A stretch of DNA of 51,026 nucleotides. It comes from Branchiostoma floridae. Lineage: Eukaryota; Chordata; Leptocardii; Amphioxiformes; Branchiostomatidae. A program made the translations under genes and the position numbers. Numbering within the stretch: the stretch's first letter is position 1; every line of letters starts with the position of its first letter. The notes below the pieces were generated by a model. That model saw nothing but the letters and a program-made list of their open reading frames with translations, searched no databases and had not been told where the DNA came from. This document shows positions 10,310 to 22,300 of the stretch, piece by piece. The stretch lies in NCBI RefSeq assembly GCF_000003815.2, contig NC_049982.1, positions 32,927,997 to 32,979,022 on the forward strand, written 5' to 3'.

Positions 10310-10854
10310 TTATTACTTTCTTAATTGGTGTGGTATTGCAAATCTATCCAGCTGCTTGAATCTCAGTAATTTTGCATAAATGTACCCAAAGTGTGTCAGC
10401 TACATTTGTATTGCATGGCAGAATACATCACTTTGTTTTGGTATCTACCCAAGTATCTTGTGTGTAGTCTTATCTGCTCACCACCCCAACGCCTCTGATT
10501 ATATATACTTTTCACATTCTGTTCATCTTAAAACAGAGGTTATAACAACAGATACACTTAAATGTGCTCAAACATTCAGCATTTTATATTTTTTATCCAA
10601 GTATTATAATAATATAAGTATGAATAAAAGAAGCAAAAAGAAAGCAATCTCTCCCCACGATTCCAAACAAGCAGCAATATTAGCTATTGCCTGTGTATTC
10701 TGAAATATTGAGCATCTGCAAGAATCTGTAACCTCTGTGCACGGGAAATACACTTTTCCTCACTCTAACTTCCCTAGTAAGGAATTCTTTTCTTATCTGT
10801 GCTAGAATAATAATAATTATAAGTACTTGAAGAGTACCATCTGTGTTGGTGGAA

Positions 10855-11152
10855 GTCATTCTGAACAAAGTTAAACTGTAAATTTCAACACTAGAACTGG
10901 ACAAAATTTTCATCTGATCAACTCCAGTCTTTGTCAAGGAATGGAAAGGCTTCTGTGACATGATGTTATGTAGATAGCCACGTGACTCGGTGAGCAGTGG
11001 ATCATAAGTTGCAGAAAGTCTATGGTGGCCTCCGCCTGTTTAGGGACCCAATGGTTTGTCCATTCCTTGACAAAGACTGGAGTTGATCAGTAGAAAATTT
11101 GGGTAAGTCCAATTCTAGTGTTGCGAATTACAACCTGACTTTGTTCAAAATA
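10855..11152. repeat. Foldback repeat with about 92-bp arms
   Basis: The left arm (10855-10945) and right arm (11059-11152) are imperfect reverse complements. Shared cores are TGATCAACTCCAGTCTTTGT (read reversed on the right arm) and AACACTAGAACTGGAC / GTCCAATTCTAGTGTT. Transcribed, this would form a long hairpin with a loop of about 110 nt. Confidence 0.75.
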
Positions 11153-11159
11153 ATTAGAA

Positions 11160-13099
11160 GTTACAGCAGCAAAGAAATAAGCATAAAAAAGCCTTATTCT
11201 GGGCAACTGTGCCTAAATGCAAAACACAGGAGAAAAGCTAACAATCAATGTAGACTGTATCAGCTAGAATACTTCTGGCAGTTTCTAAACCATATCAAAA
11301 TGGTCTAAAACAGGGCAGTTGGGGGCTGAAATACACTTTGGTAAACATTAAAATGACCAAGTAGCTAAGTCTTTAAAATTGTAATGGGGTGGCAATCATA
11401 ACATTTTACAAACAATTCTATGATTCACAAAAATTGAAACCACAGTCATCTTATGTAATGTCCTTGCTTAAACAAATCTATCAAACATGTTCCATCTATA
11501 AGGAGGCATATGCCCCAAAATGAAAGAACTGAGGTAATCCACCCCCTTCAAATCTAAGGTTCTAAACAACATTAAGTGGTCCGAGGGTTGGCAGTGAACA
11601 AAAAAATATATATATAAAATAATATACATGGACTGGTACTACATTTTTAGACCAGCAATGTGCTAGCTCATGGGGTAGCCAAATGGCACTTTACATGAAG
11701 CAGCTTGGAGAAACAAGCAGGCCTTATGCTTTGGTCACAATTGGGAAAGGGTGCCCTGCCTTATAGTCCTGCCTGGCAGCTCACGGGTTGTTTTTTGGCA
11801 TTTTTGACAAGGCCCCTTGGGAAGACCTGTGGCTACGGATATTTGGGCCCGGCTGGGCCCCGGATTTTTAAAACTTGGAGTTAAAATCAAGCTGGGGTCC
11901 AGTGACAAACAGACGCAGTGACATACACATGAAAACACCGAGAGGTACTCCTGCTGTATCTGGCAGGCCATCAGGTTAAATTTGTGGCTTTGGTGCCCGG
12001 TCAGGGCTACACCCACTATGGGCACCAGCACAATGGTGGCTGAAGCACAAGTCAACCTTTTGACAAAATCTGAATATCTTCCTGGCTGAAATTTACATCT
12101 CTAGCTTTCCTAATAAATGTCTTGAACCGGCTACTTGAAAAGGTACAAATAGTCCACATGTACATCTTTCATGAAGTACCCAAAAGGCTAACTTGTTGAC
12201 TCCATGGAAGTACACTTCTTGCACAATCTTTGCCACAGTACAGTGCTGCAAATTAACACATTGGTCAAACTGCTCTGTTTCAGTTTTAGGGGACTAAAAT
12301 CTCACACAAAAAAGTTCGACAACGTGTCCACCTGATTGACATTTGGCTGTGTACAAATATTCTACATGTAAAAGTCACATGTCACAGGAAACATGCTCTG
12401 GCTTGCTGCAAAAACAAAAGATTGACATTTCAAGCCCATCTCATTCTACTACACGATGAAATCCTGCAAATCTCTAATAAAATATTTGATAACTACACAG
12501 ATAAAATAATACCTAAAAGCAATAAGTACACTTTGCTATTAAAACAAATCCATTAATCTCATTGCCATAATCATATTTTAAACAAATATCAAATTAAAAT
12601 GTAATGATTACATTTCAATTAAAATACATACACTCCCAAAGCAAAATCACACATTATGTTATCCTAAACCATACATGGCTTGTGGAAACATATTACCTTT
12701 CAGCAACATATTACCTTTCAACACTTTACTGCCATTCTTTTCCATTGCTGTAAACATTGTTGTTCTGTTGCATATTTTCTATATGTTATATATTGATATC
12801 TTGATTTGTATTCAGAAGTATATTTGAGAGGGAACAGAGAAAACATATTTACAATAGCCTTAAAATGTGTAGGCAGTGGCAACATGTGCCTTCAAAGAAT
12901 ACTAGTATGAGAAGTAGCAACCCTTTTGACACATACTTAGTATCCCAACATTAACTACATTTTCATTGTATTTCTTGACACAATGCACAAGAACATCATT
13001 TAAAGTACTAGAAGTCCTGCCACATTTTAGACTATACACTGCAACTTACAAAGAAGTGGTCATTGTCCCAATATCTTTCCTATGAGAAGTGTAATACAT
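11160..13099. other. GNE downstream region / possible 3' UTR
   Basis: This lies immediately downstream, in the minus sense, of the GNE stop codon. No exon or clear transposon was recognised. I could not pick a convincing minus-strand polyadenylation signal, so the end of the transcript is unknown. A GC-richer patch lies at 11750-11900. Confidence 0.35.
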
Positions 13100-13338
13100 C
13101 TAATATATTCTTCTGGTGGCGTACTCTAACACGATGCTGGCTGCTCCGAGCAGCGCAGGTTCCTCGAGGTCCGACACCATGATCTGTATACTGTTGGCAG
13201 CTGACGGGAGAGCCCTCCTCTGTATGACCTCACGGACTCCATCCACATAGTGGGGCGCCAGGTGCCCACACAGGATGATGTGCGAGGGGTTTACTGTGTG
13301 CAGCAAAGTGCAGACAGCTAACCCCAGAGCTTCACATG
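13100..13338 (-). CDS. GNE: GNE terminal coding exon
   Basis: The exon starts after CTATCAG and encodes [54 protein letters not shown] and YATRRIY, ending in TAG at 13102-13100. The invariant C-terminal ...TRRIY of GNE is intact. Confidence 0.95.
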
Positions 13339-16300
13339 CTGATAGAAAGATAGCAACAGAACCACAAGTTAGAACGACTCTATATAAAACCAAGCCCTGG
13401 TACACAATGCAACAATACTGCTAAGTAAACTACTTTTACCACCATACATTCAGTAAAGACAATCTTGGTGCAACGACTTTATCCACTGATGGGTCAATTT
13501 CCTGTTGCTATATTTAAGCATTGTCACAAGTTTTTCAATGATATGATAAGTATCAAGGTCAGTTGAGTTAAGAAATTGTTTTTACCCCTCTATGACAGCC
13601 TCAACCTCAATTTTTTTCCTACTGAAGCTGGATTTTCACATTCTTTCTAAACTCAATTTATGACTTACCTGTCTCCACAACTTTCTCTGCCTTCTTGTTG
13701 CCAAGTTGTGCCGCCTGGATGACATGTTTACCTGTCACCTCCTCACCTTCTCTCAGGTGCACACCAGGAACAAGAAGCTCATCAGCTATACAGGGGTACA
13801 AGGGTAATGTCTGTGTAAGTGTACATGTCGGTACAAGGGTAATGTCTGTGTAAGTGTACATGTCGGTACAAGGGTAATGTCTGTGTAAGTGTACATGTCG
13901 GTACAAGGGTAATGTCTGTGTAAGTGTACATGATGGTACAAGCCTAGGGTAATGTCTGTGTAAGTGTACATGTCGGTACAAGGGTAATGTCTGTGTAAGT
14001 GTACATGTCGGTACAAGGGTAATGTCTGTGTAAGTGTACATGTCGGTACAAGGGTAATGTCTGTGTAAGTGTACATGTCGGTACAAGGGTAATGTCTGTG
14101 TAAGTGTACATGTCGGTACAAGGGTAATGTCTGTGTAAGTGTACATGTCGGTACAAGGGTAATGTCTGTGTAAGTGTACATGTCGGTACAAGGGTAATGC
14201 CTGTGTAAGTGTACATGTCGGTACAAGGGTAATGTCTGTGTAAGTGTACATGTCGGTACAAGGGTAATGTCTGTGTAAGTGTACATGTCGGTACAAGGGT
14301 AATGTCTGTGTAAGTGTACATGTCGGTACAAGCCTAGGGTAAATGTCTGTGTAAGTGTACATGATGGTACAAGCCTAGGGTAATGTCTGTGTAAGTGTAC
14401 ATGTCGGTACAAGGGTAATGTCTGTGTAAGTGTACATGTCGGTACAAGCCTAGGGTAATGTCTGTGTAAGTGTACATGACGGTACAAGGGTAATGTCTGT
14501 GTAAGTGTACATGTCGGTACAAGGGTAATGTCTGTGTAAGTGTACATGTCGGTACAAGCCTAGGGTAAATGTCTGTGTAAGTGTACATGTCGGTACAAGG
14601 GTAATGTCTGTGTAAGTGTACATGATGGTACAAGCCTAGGGTAAATGTCTGTGTAAGTGTACATGTCGGTACAAGGGTAATGTCTGTGTAAGTGTACATG
14701 ATGGTACAAGCCTAGGGTAATGTCTGTGTAAGTGTACATGTCGGTACAAGGGTAATGTCTGTGTAAGTGTACATGTCGGTACAAGGGTAATGTCTGTGTA
14801 AGTGTACATGTCGGTACAAGGGTAATGTCTGTGTAAGTGTACATGTCGGTACAAGGGTAATGTCTGTGTAAGTGTACATGTCGGTACAAGGGTAATGTCT
14901 GTGTAAGTGTACATGTCGGTACAAGGGTAATGTCTGTGTAAGTGTACATGTCGGTACAAGGGTAATGCCTGTGTAAGTGTACATGTCGGTACAAGGGTAA
15001 TGTCTGTGTAAGTGTACATGTCGGTACAAGGGTAATGTCTGTGTAAGTGTACATGATGGTACAAGCCTAGGGTAATGTCTGTGTAAGTGTACATGTCGGT
15101 ACAAGGGTAATGTCTGTGTAAGTGTACATGACGGTACAAGCCTAGGGTAAATGTCTGTGTAAGTGTACATGTCGGTACAAGGGTAATGTCTGTGTAAGTG
15201 TACATGACGGTACAAGCCTAGGGTAAATGTCTGTGTAAGTGTACATGTCGGTACAAGGGTAATGTCTGTGTAAGTGTACATGACGGTACAAGCCTAGGGT
15301 AAATGTCTGTGTAAGTGTACATGTCGGTACAAGGGTAATGTCTGTGTAAGTGTACATGACGGTACAAGCCTAGGGTAAATGTCTGTGTAAGTGTACATGT
15401 CGGTACAAGGGTTAATGTTTGTGTAAGTGTAGGTAGGTACAATGGTTAATGTTTGTGTAAGTGAAGGTACAGGGTTAATGTTTGTGTAAGTGTAGGTAGG
15501 TACAAGGGTAATGTTTGTGTAAGTGTAGGTACAAGGGTTAATGTCTGTGTAAGTGTAGGTACAAGGGTTAATGTCTGTGTAAGCGTACATGCATATATGT
15601 TTAGGTACAAGGACACTGAAGATAACTCTATCTGCTACAAATACAATTCACAATTTGAACATAATTCATAGCAGTCACAGAAACCTGTACCAAAGTCTTG
15701 CTCTCCAAAATATGATATAAAGTACATGTACTACTTTACTATACATGTACGAGGGGCATTCAATAAGTAATGTCCCTGACCCACTTCCAGTTGTCTGATC
15801 TAGATGAAATTTTGCATGTGTAATGAGTCATATCTCTATGGGTTATGTTGCAAAAAACAGCTCTGAACTAATTGTGGTTACTGATTTACTGGTGTTTGAA
15901 CTGAGTCAGGTGTGAAATGGACCAGGTGTGAAATGGAGCAAGTTGAGTGTCGCGCAGTGATCCGGTTTTTGTTTTTGAAAGGACGCACACCAAAGGGGAC
16001 TTTTGATGAAATAAAAAAAACTTATGGTGATGATGCCCCATCATATGACCTTGTAAAACGCTGGCATCCTGAATTCAAACAAGGTCGGAAGTCTGTGGAA
16101 ACAGCTCCCAGACCTGGTCGTCCCTCTTCTGCCATTGATGAGGCATCTGTCGGAGGACCAACCTGGGATGTCCTACAAGAACGGTGTCCAGAGCTACATC
16201 AAATGATGGGAGAAATGCAAAACTCTGGGTGGTTCCTATGAAGAGAAAGACTAATAACTGTGCCAAGTTTCATTAATCTCCTGCTATGGGAAATGGGTCA

Positions 16301-19300
16301 GGGACATTACTTATTGAATGCCCCTCGTACATTACTGCTATAATTAGGTACAGCTTCAGGTCTGACCTGGATCTGATCCTCTGAATCTGTGTGTCCAGAA
16401 TGGACTGGACTAGAATGTTGTACTGATACCCACCCTATTGCTTACCTTTCAACCAATACTTATAAGTCAGTTTACAAATTGGAGCATGATTGGGGATTTC
16501 ATCAATATCTGATCTAAATCTGCTACTGTGCACTATTATATTCATGGAAAAAAACGTATGACAAGAAGTGCAAAATACCATCATGCAGTTTTTTGGCCTC
16601 CCGTTGAAGAGCGATTCCTGAGGCGTAACTCTCCACACAGCCAGAGCTGCCACACATGCAGTCTGGGCCGTCCATGGACACACTGATGTGCCCCAACTCT
16701 GCTGCACAGAAGTTAGCACCGTGGACCAGCTCATTGTTCAGGACAATCCCTCCTCCAATGCCTACAAAAGCATGGACAAAACACAATTTTACTTGCAGCT
16801 AGGAAAACCTTTTATTTTCCAGTAAAATCATTGCCATAAAGGGTGTAAAGGTGACAGGAAGCACACTGTAAGTTGTAAATTGAAAACAGCAATACTTTGT
16901 GTATACTGCAGTGCAGAGAGTTGTAGCAAGGTGTTCATACTGTCTATGATACATTTGTTGTATATACCGGTAAAAGTCTTTCTGAGAAAGCAAGAAATTG
17001 TTTGATCTCGTCAGCAGGTAATAGCACCCTCATCTGTAAGGAAAACCTATGAGCAGCTGACATGTAGTAAGGTTATTCTTTCTCTTGTCATGTGATTATC
17101 AGTATGATCACTCAAGTGACATGAGAATTACAATAAAAGATCTGCCTGGTTAAGGTTTCAGGGTTGGCGAAAATTGGTATTTTGATTTGCCATTGTTTTC
17201 TTATTAATGAATTAAGAAAAAATGAAACTGTAACGAATATTGATAGATTAGCATGAAAGAATTCTAAATCTCATTTTGGGGGCCATATGTATGACGTCAT
17301 CAGGTTTTATTGCCCGATATTATTTTTTTCTATGAAGAAATACCGTACTTTGGTACATACCACTGCAATGAAACTATGTTTTACATGTGCATAATGATTA
17401 GGGCTACAAAATCAAGCTTGTCTTATTTTCCTGCAGTCCTATACTTCACTGAATGCAGCAAAGTGGAGCTCACATGTAGAAGTGTTTAGTATGATCATGA
17501 TCACCTGGCCACAAATCCCACCATTACAAATCCCTACTTACCAGTGCCCACAATCAGTGTGATGAAGTCCTCAGACCCCTTCCCCTTCCCAAACTTCTTC
17601 TCTCCCAGTGCAGCACAGTTTCCATCATTGTCCACCCACACTGGAAGGTGCAACTTGCTGGATATGGGGGTGCGCAGGTCGATGGAGCTCCATTCCTCCA
17701 GGATCTTGGTGGAGTGCAGCACCATCCCTTCATGAGGATTGACTCTTCCACCTGTACTGATACCTGCACATCAAAATAATACATCAGGTCAAGTCTAAAG
17801 AAAATTCTCTTTCCACACAGCACACAGCAATTTTTTTTTCTGTAACACACTTATGGTTTTGAGGGAAAGTGATGGAGATATTCTCTTCTAATATTAGATA
17901 CTATTTAGGCATACAAGGAATAGCTATGAGTTTTCAGCCTCACATATATGTGCAAATAAAATTTTGCCTCTTTTTACTTGTATCACAATGTTTATTTACA
18001 GCATGCAAAAATATGACATTCGTCACAATTCTTGTGGGAGAGTTGAATACAGATGCAAAACATGTACAGATGTTGGTGGCATCGGTGGTGTACTGCCAGA
18101 GTGCTTGGCCCAGAACCAAGACGTCCTGAGTTTGAATCCCCTGACATGCTCTGAGGTTGTGCCCCTGAGAAAAGCATGTGATACCAATTTTCTGTAACTG
18201 AGTACTTGCAGCTAGCTTTGGTTAGGGCTGTCCCTTGGATAGGAAATGAAATGGAAGTCCTGTCTTTGAGGAGAGCCACACCTCAACGAACCCACTGCAC
18301 TTATTGATAGGTGTAGGGGTTCATCCTGGTGTAATGAATCTGTCCGAATATGCATCTTGTACTGTTCCGTACAAACTTGTTGCATTATGCCATGAGGCGG
18401 TTTACTCAGGGTATCAATACTACAATCATCATCATTGGTCGACGTGCTTACACACGATGGAGTTATACCGCCCCTTACAGGGTAACATACCTTTTTGCTA
18501 GCTAATTAAAAGATGGAGATGCGCCAGGTCTCCCATCCGGGTGAATACTGTGAATCTCCATGTGGCTGATACGAGACAGAGGTTCGATAGGCCTCCATCT
18601 GGGTGATTTGAAGTGAATCACCAACTCCAGACAGAAGAATTTGCACCATCGCACACCGCACCATCACACGTGTGGGGGTTCTTTAACGTGCATGGGGTGT
18701 GGCTCTCCCCATACACGGGACGTCCATGTAATGTTCTATCCAAGGGCTCGAAATTCATTTTTAGGATTAGGTGCACTGGTGCACCCAGCTTTAAAAATTG
18801 GGTGCACCAAAAAATTTTGGGGTTCACCACTTAACTTTAAGTAGAATGTCAAAAAAAAAAAAAAATTAGTTACAAGCTTTCAAATTCTTTAACAAGTAAC
18901 ATGACAGACATTCTTATTATCTTTCTAACACTTAGATGTCAAGAATATGATGTATACTAGTATATTTGATATCTTTCCATACATAAACCTAAAAAAATAT
19001 TTGGGTGCACCCTGTGCACCCACTGAAAAAAATTGGGTGCACAGTTCCAATTTTGGGTGCACCTGGGTGCACATGCACCCAGTATTTTGAGCCCTGAAGG
19101 GGTATACCATACAAAAAAACAAACCTATGCCCAGGATGCGACAGCTGAGTTCCACAGCCTTGGAGGTGGCCTCCACCAGCATACGCACCAGCAGGTCCAT
19201 ACGCTGCTCGTACGTGGGCGGGGTCAGCTCCGACATCTTGTGTAGGACCTCACCCTACAAAACATGGACAATTTCAAACATGAGAATGATGAACAGTGTA

Positions 19301-22300
19301 AATACAGAATCAGATATAGTTCAATATTATTCTACTTGCCACCATACCACCAGGTATCTTGTGAAGGTCTTCTATACGATTATTACGTATTATTACGACT
19401 ATACGAATTAAGGGGAGCATTTATCCACTGCTCTGTGTTTACTGGGACCCAACACAAATTTGACTATTAACTGTAAATGCAGAAACTTTCATGGTGGTTT
19501 AATGTTCGTGGCTTCACCGCGAATTTAAGACCACCACAAACATTTTTCCATAACGGTAAGAGACTACAGTGCATGGTGCTACCGCGAAATTAAAACCACC
19601 GCGAAAAGTCCATTTTCCCGCTACCACGAAATTAAATCTCCGCAAACTTAAATGCATTTACAGTATATAGAATAAAAATTACTTCAGCCTTTCTTCAGCC
19701 AAAAGACTTGCAACTGGATGCAATATGGGATAAAAGAGTTTCTAAAGATTTATCTGTTTTAAAAAAAGGTCATGCTGACATTAAATCATATATTTTGGAC
19801 CCACTCCTGCTGAAATGACTACATTTAACAAAATTGAAAGGCTTATTCATAGGAAAAATGAAATTGGCTATCTAAAATCAAGCTGACTTTAGATAGCCAA
19901 CAGCTACAAATGCTACGACTACATTAACCGGTGCAGAGAGTTGTTGTTTTAAAGGTGGCAAACCTGCTGACTGATGATGGCCACCCTGAGGTTGGTGCCC
20001 CCCAGGTCCACGGCCAGGGCACTCTGGGTCTCCAGGATGTGGTCGATGTCCTGGGACACCGTGTCCTTCATGGGAGGGAAGATGAAGGACTTCTGGATGG
20101 GCTTTTCAAGGTCGTTCCTGATCTTATGGATGAACTTCATGATGCGCTGCACGGCATGGCCATCTCCGTAGATGTAGGAGCTGGGAATGATGGGAAGATT
20201 GAGGTCAAAGGTCACGTAGAATAAAAACAATCCTTTTCTGTAACTTGAATGACAACATGGGCTGATCAGTTCCATTTCATCTTGATAAGAAAAGTATTCT
20301 TAAAACCAGATCATTATTCTTAAAACCAGATCATTGGATGGGATGCATCTTCAATTTAATTACTAGTATAGATCTACTCTAATGTGCTTTTGTCTGTAAC
20401 ATGATGATAAACCTAGTTTCCACTTTTATATTATGAATACAATACAAATTAGATCTGATAGTTCTCATAATACTAACATAGGTATAAATACATTTAATAT
20501 TGTTTCGTTACTAGAAAAGATAATAACAAGTTTGGTCCCACCTGATTGTATAAAGATTATTGTTACCCTATATATTGTTTAGTACGTGGAATCTTCAAGA
20601 TTTATTCTGTATCCCTTTTTGTACTTTATATTCAACTATACATGTACGAAAGTCACTGTACATTTTGTCGTGTCAATAGTACAGTAGCAAGAATGTCCCT
20701 TACCATGGAAACTGTTTCTGGTACTGAAGGTTGACCGCATGTAAAATCTTGCCCTTTGTGTCTGCATCCCTCACATGTAGCACATTCTCCCCTGTTACAA
20801 AATCACACACCAGCATCAGAAACTAGAAAAAGGATTTCAAACCATGGGAGACTAAGAAAAGCCAAGAATGGGAATCTCACTAGCAGGATGTGTATGTGAA
20901 CAAGAAGTTCAGTTCATGCACTGGCGCAGTTTTAAAAAATACTTGCAACAAAACTAATTACTTGCAAACAAAAGTAATGAAGCAGTAAACTTATATCTTC
21001 TCTTATTTAGAATTTACCTCTCAGTAAAAGGGGATACTTGGATTTTAGTTTTTTCATAGATGTGCATTTCTTTCTATATAAAGAGATGAATTTAGGATTA
21101 ACTCTACAACTGGATAAGATTCAGAGATACCCTGTATACTTAATATGCATAATTCCCCAAATACGTGCACACTATAACTCAGGTCAGCCAGGGCCGTAGG
21201 TAAGTTAGACGTCCTACAGGACATTCTAGTAACTCAATTACCACAACAAACCTAAGCTTCCATTCATGCTAGAGTCTAATAGAATCAGTCCCTTAACAGC
21301 GAAACATTCTTTAGTGCAAGCAAGCTCAAGGAAGAAACTACATATTCCCACGTTGTTAAGTTTGTCCTTTGCTGCATTATTTCTTACCAGTCTAAGCCTC
21401 ACAACTCCAGTGATTGGTACGATTATGAGGATGAAATCCAGGCCTTTACTTTTTAGATATGACTGCAACAAACAGCAAATTTGTGTGCAGGTTGGCAAGA
21501 CAGAGGTGGCGGCAGCAAATTTCTTTTGTGGGGGCAAAATATTGCCATGGTGATAGACTTATGAGCATGTGGAGGGCCGAAGGCCCGACTCGTCATGTCC
21601 GGTGTTCTGTCTGGCTATACCGAGTGTAGTTCAGGTCGGGACCAACATTAGCATGACATCACAGACCGCCTACCGTGACAACGCACCCTTTCACTACTTC
21701 CCATAAGATCTACACCGTGACATGGACCAAGCATCCCCCTTCCTGTTCTTTGTTCTATTCCTGGTAAAAGACATTTCCCTCAGGCAGATGTACATGTCAG
21801 CAGCATAACCATGACAAGGTGATCAAAGCTGTCAATTACTGTACAGCAGCTAATATACCGGCGACAACTCCAAGGCTACGTTTTCAAGTCAACTCGGAAT
21901 ACTCCTCTGCCAGAGTTCGCATCAAGATCAATCGTTCTGTTTATACACAGGGTCGTGAAGTGACTTGGAATACCCAGCTGTGCCTGGGGTGTGACAACCG
22001 CACTAGTGTCTTATTTGAATCATGACCAACAAGGTGTTCAAAATTTTTTAAAGACACTGAAACTTAGGGCAATAAGAGTAAGAAACAAAAGCGCCTTTAA
22101 TAATTTCTTTACCTGAGCAAATTTTTATCATAAAATGATAAATGTTGTCTTTTCTACTAGGGAGGACAGAAGCATGTGCATTTTTAAAATTTGGTGAAAA
22201 ATCGTGACATTTGCCATGTTTTGAGCTGTAGTTGAATGCTATATGGCAGCTCAAGAGCTGGACTGACCCATTAGGACAACTGAGGGGGTGACTCCGGGTG

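Larger units (their letters stand above)
9778..11013. repeat. Widely spaced perfect 27-bp inverted repeat
   Basis: Bases 9778-9804 (TGCAACTTATGATCCACTGC and seven more) are the exact reverse complement of 10987-11013. The arms bracket 1.2 kb holding a MITE fragment, a nested MITE and the left arm of another foldback. They could be termini of a larger DNA transposon, but no flanking target duplication or transposase was seen. Confidence 0.6.

Noticed and set aside
10380-10703. 107-codon plus-strand ORF
   Set aside because: AT-rich, no homology, lies among MITEs; treated as chance.
11735-12055. 106-codon minus-strand ORF downstream of GNE
   Set aside because: No domain or splice support; probably GNE 3' UTR or intergenic sequence.
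13658-15590. Several 70-250-codon minus-strand ORFs (YTDITLVPT-type repeats)
   Set aside because: They are the stop-free translation of the 35-bp minisatellite in different frames, with no independent evidence of coding.
13795-15610. CRISPR-like array of regular repeats
   Set aside because: Units are directly adjacent without unique spacers, and the context is a eukaryotic intron; it is a minisatellite.
18086-18140. Possible tRNA gene
   Set aside because: A and B boxes are present but no cloverleaf with a proper anticodon arm could be drawn, and a SINE body follows; called a SINE.
19931-20224. 97-codon plus-strand ORF
   Set aside because: Antisense shadow of a GNE exon.
21819-22025. 68-codon plus-strand frame in a GNE intron
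   Set aside because: No recognisable domain, splice context or homologous copy; treated as chance.
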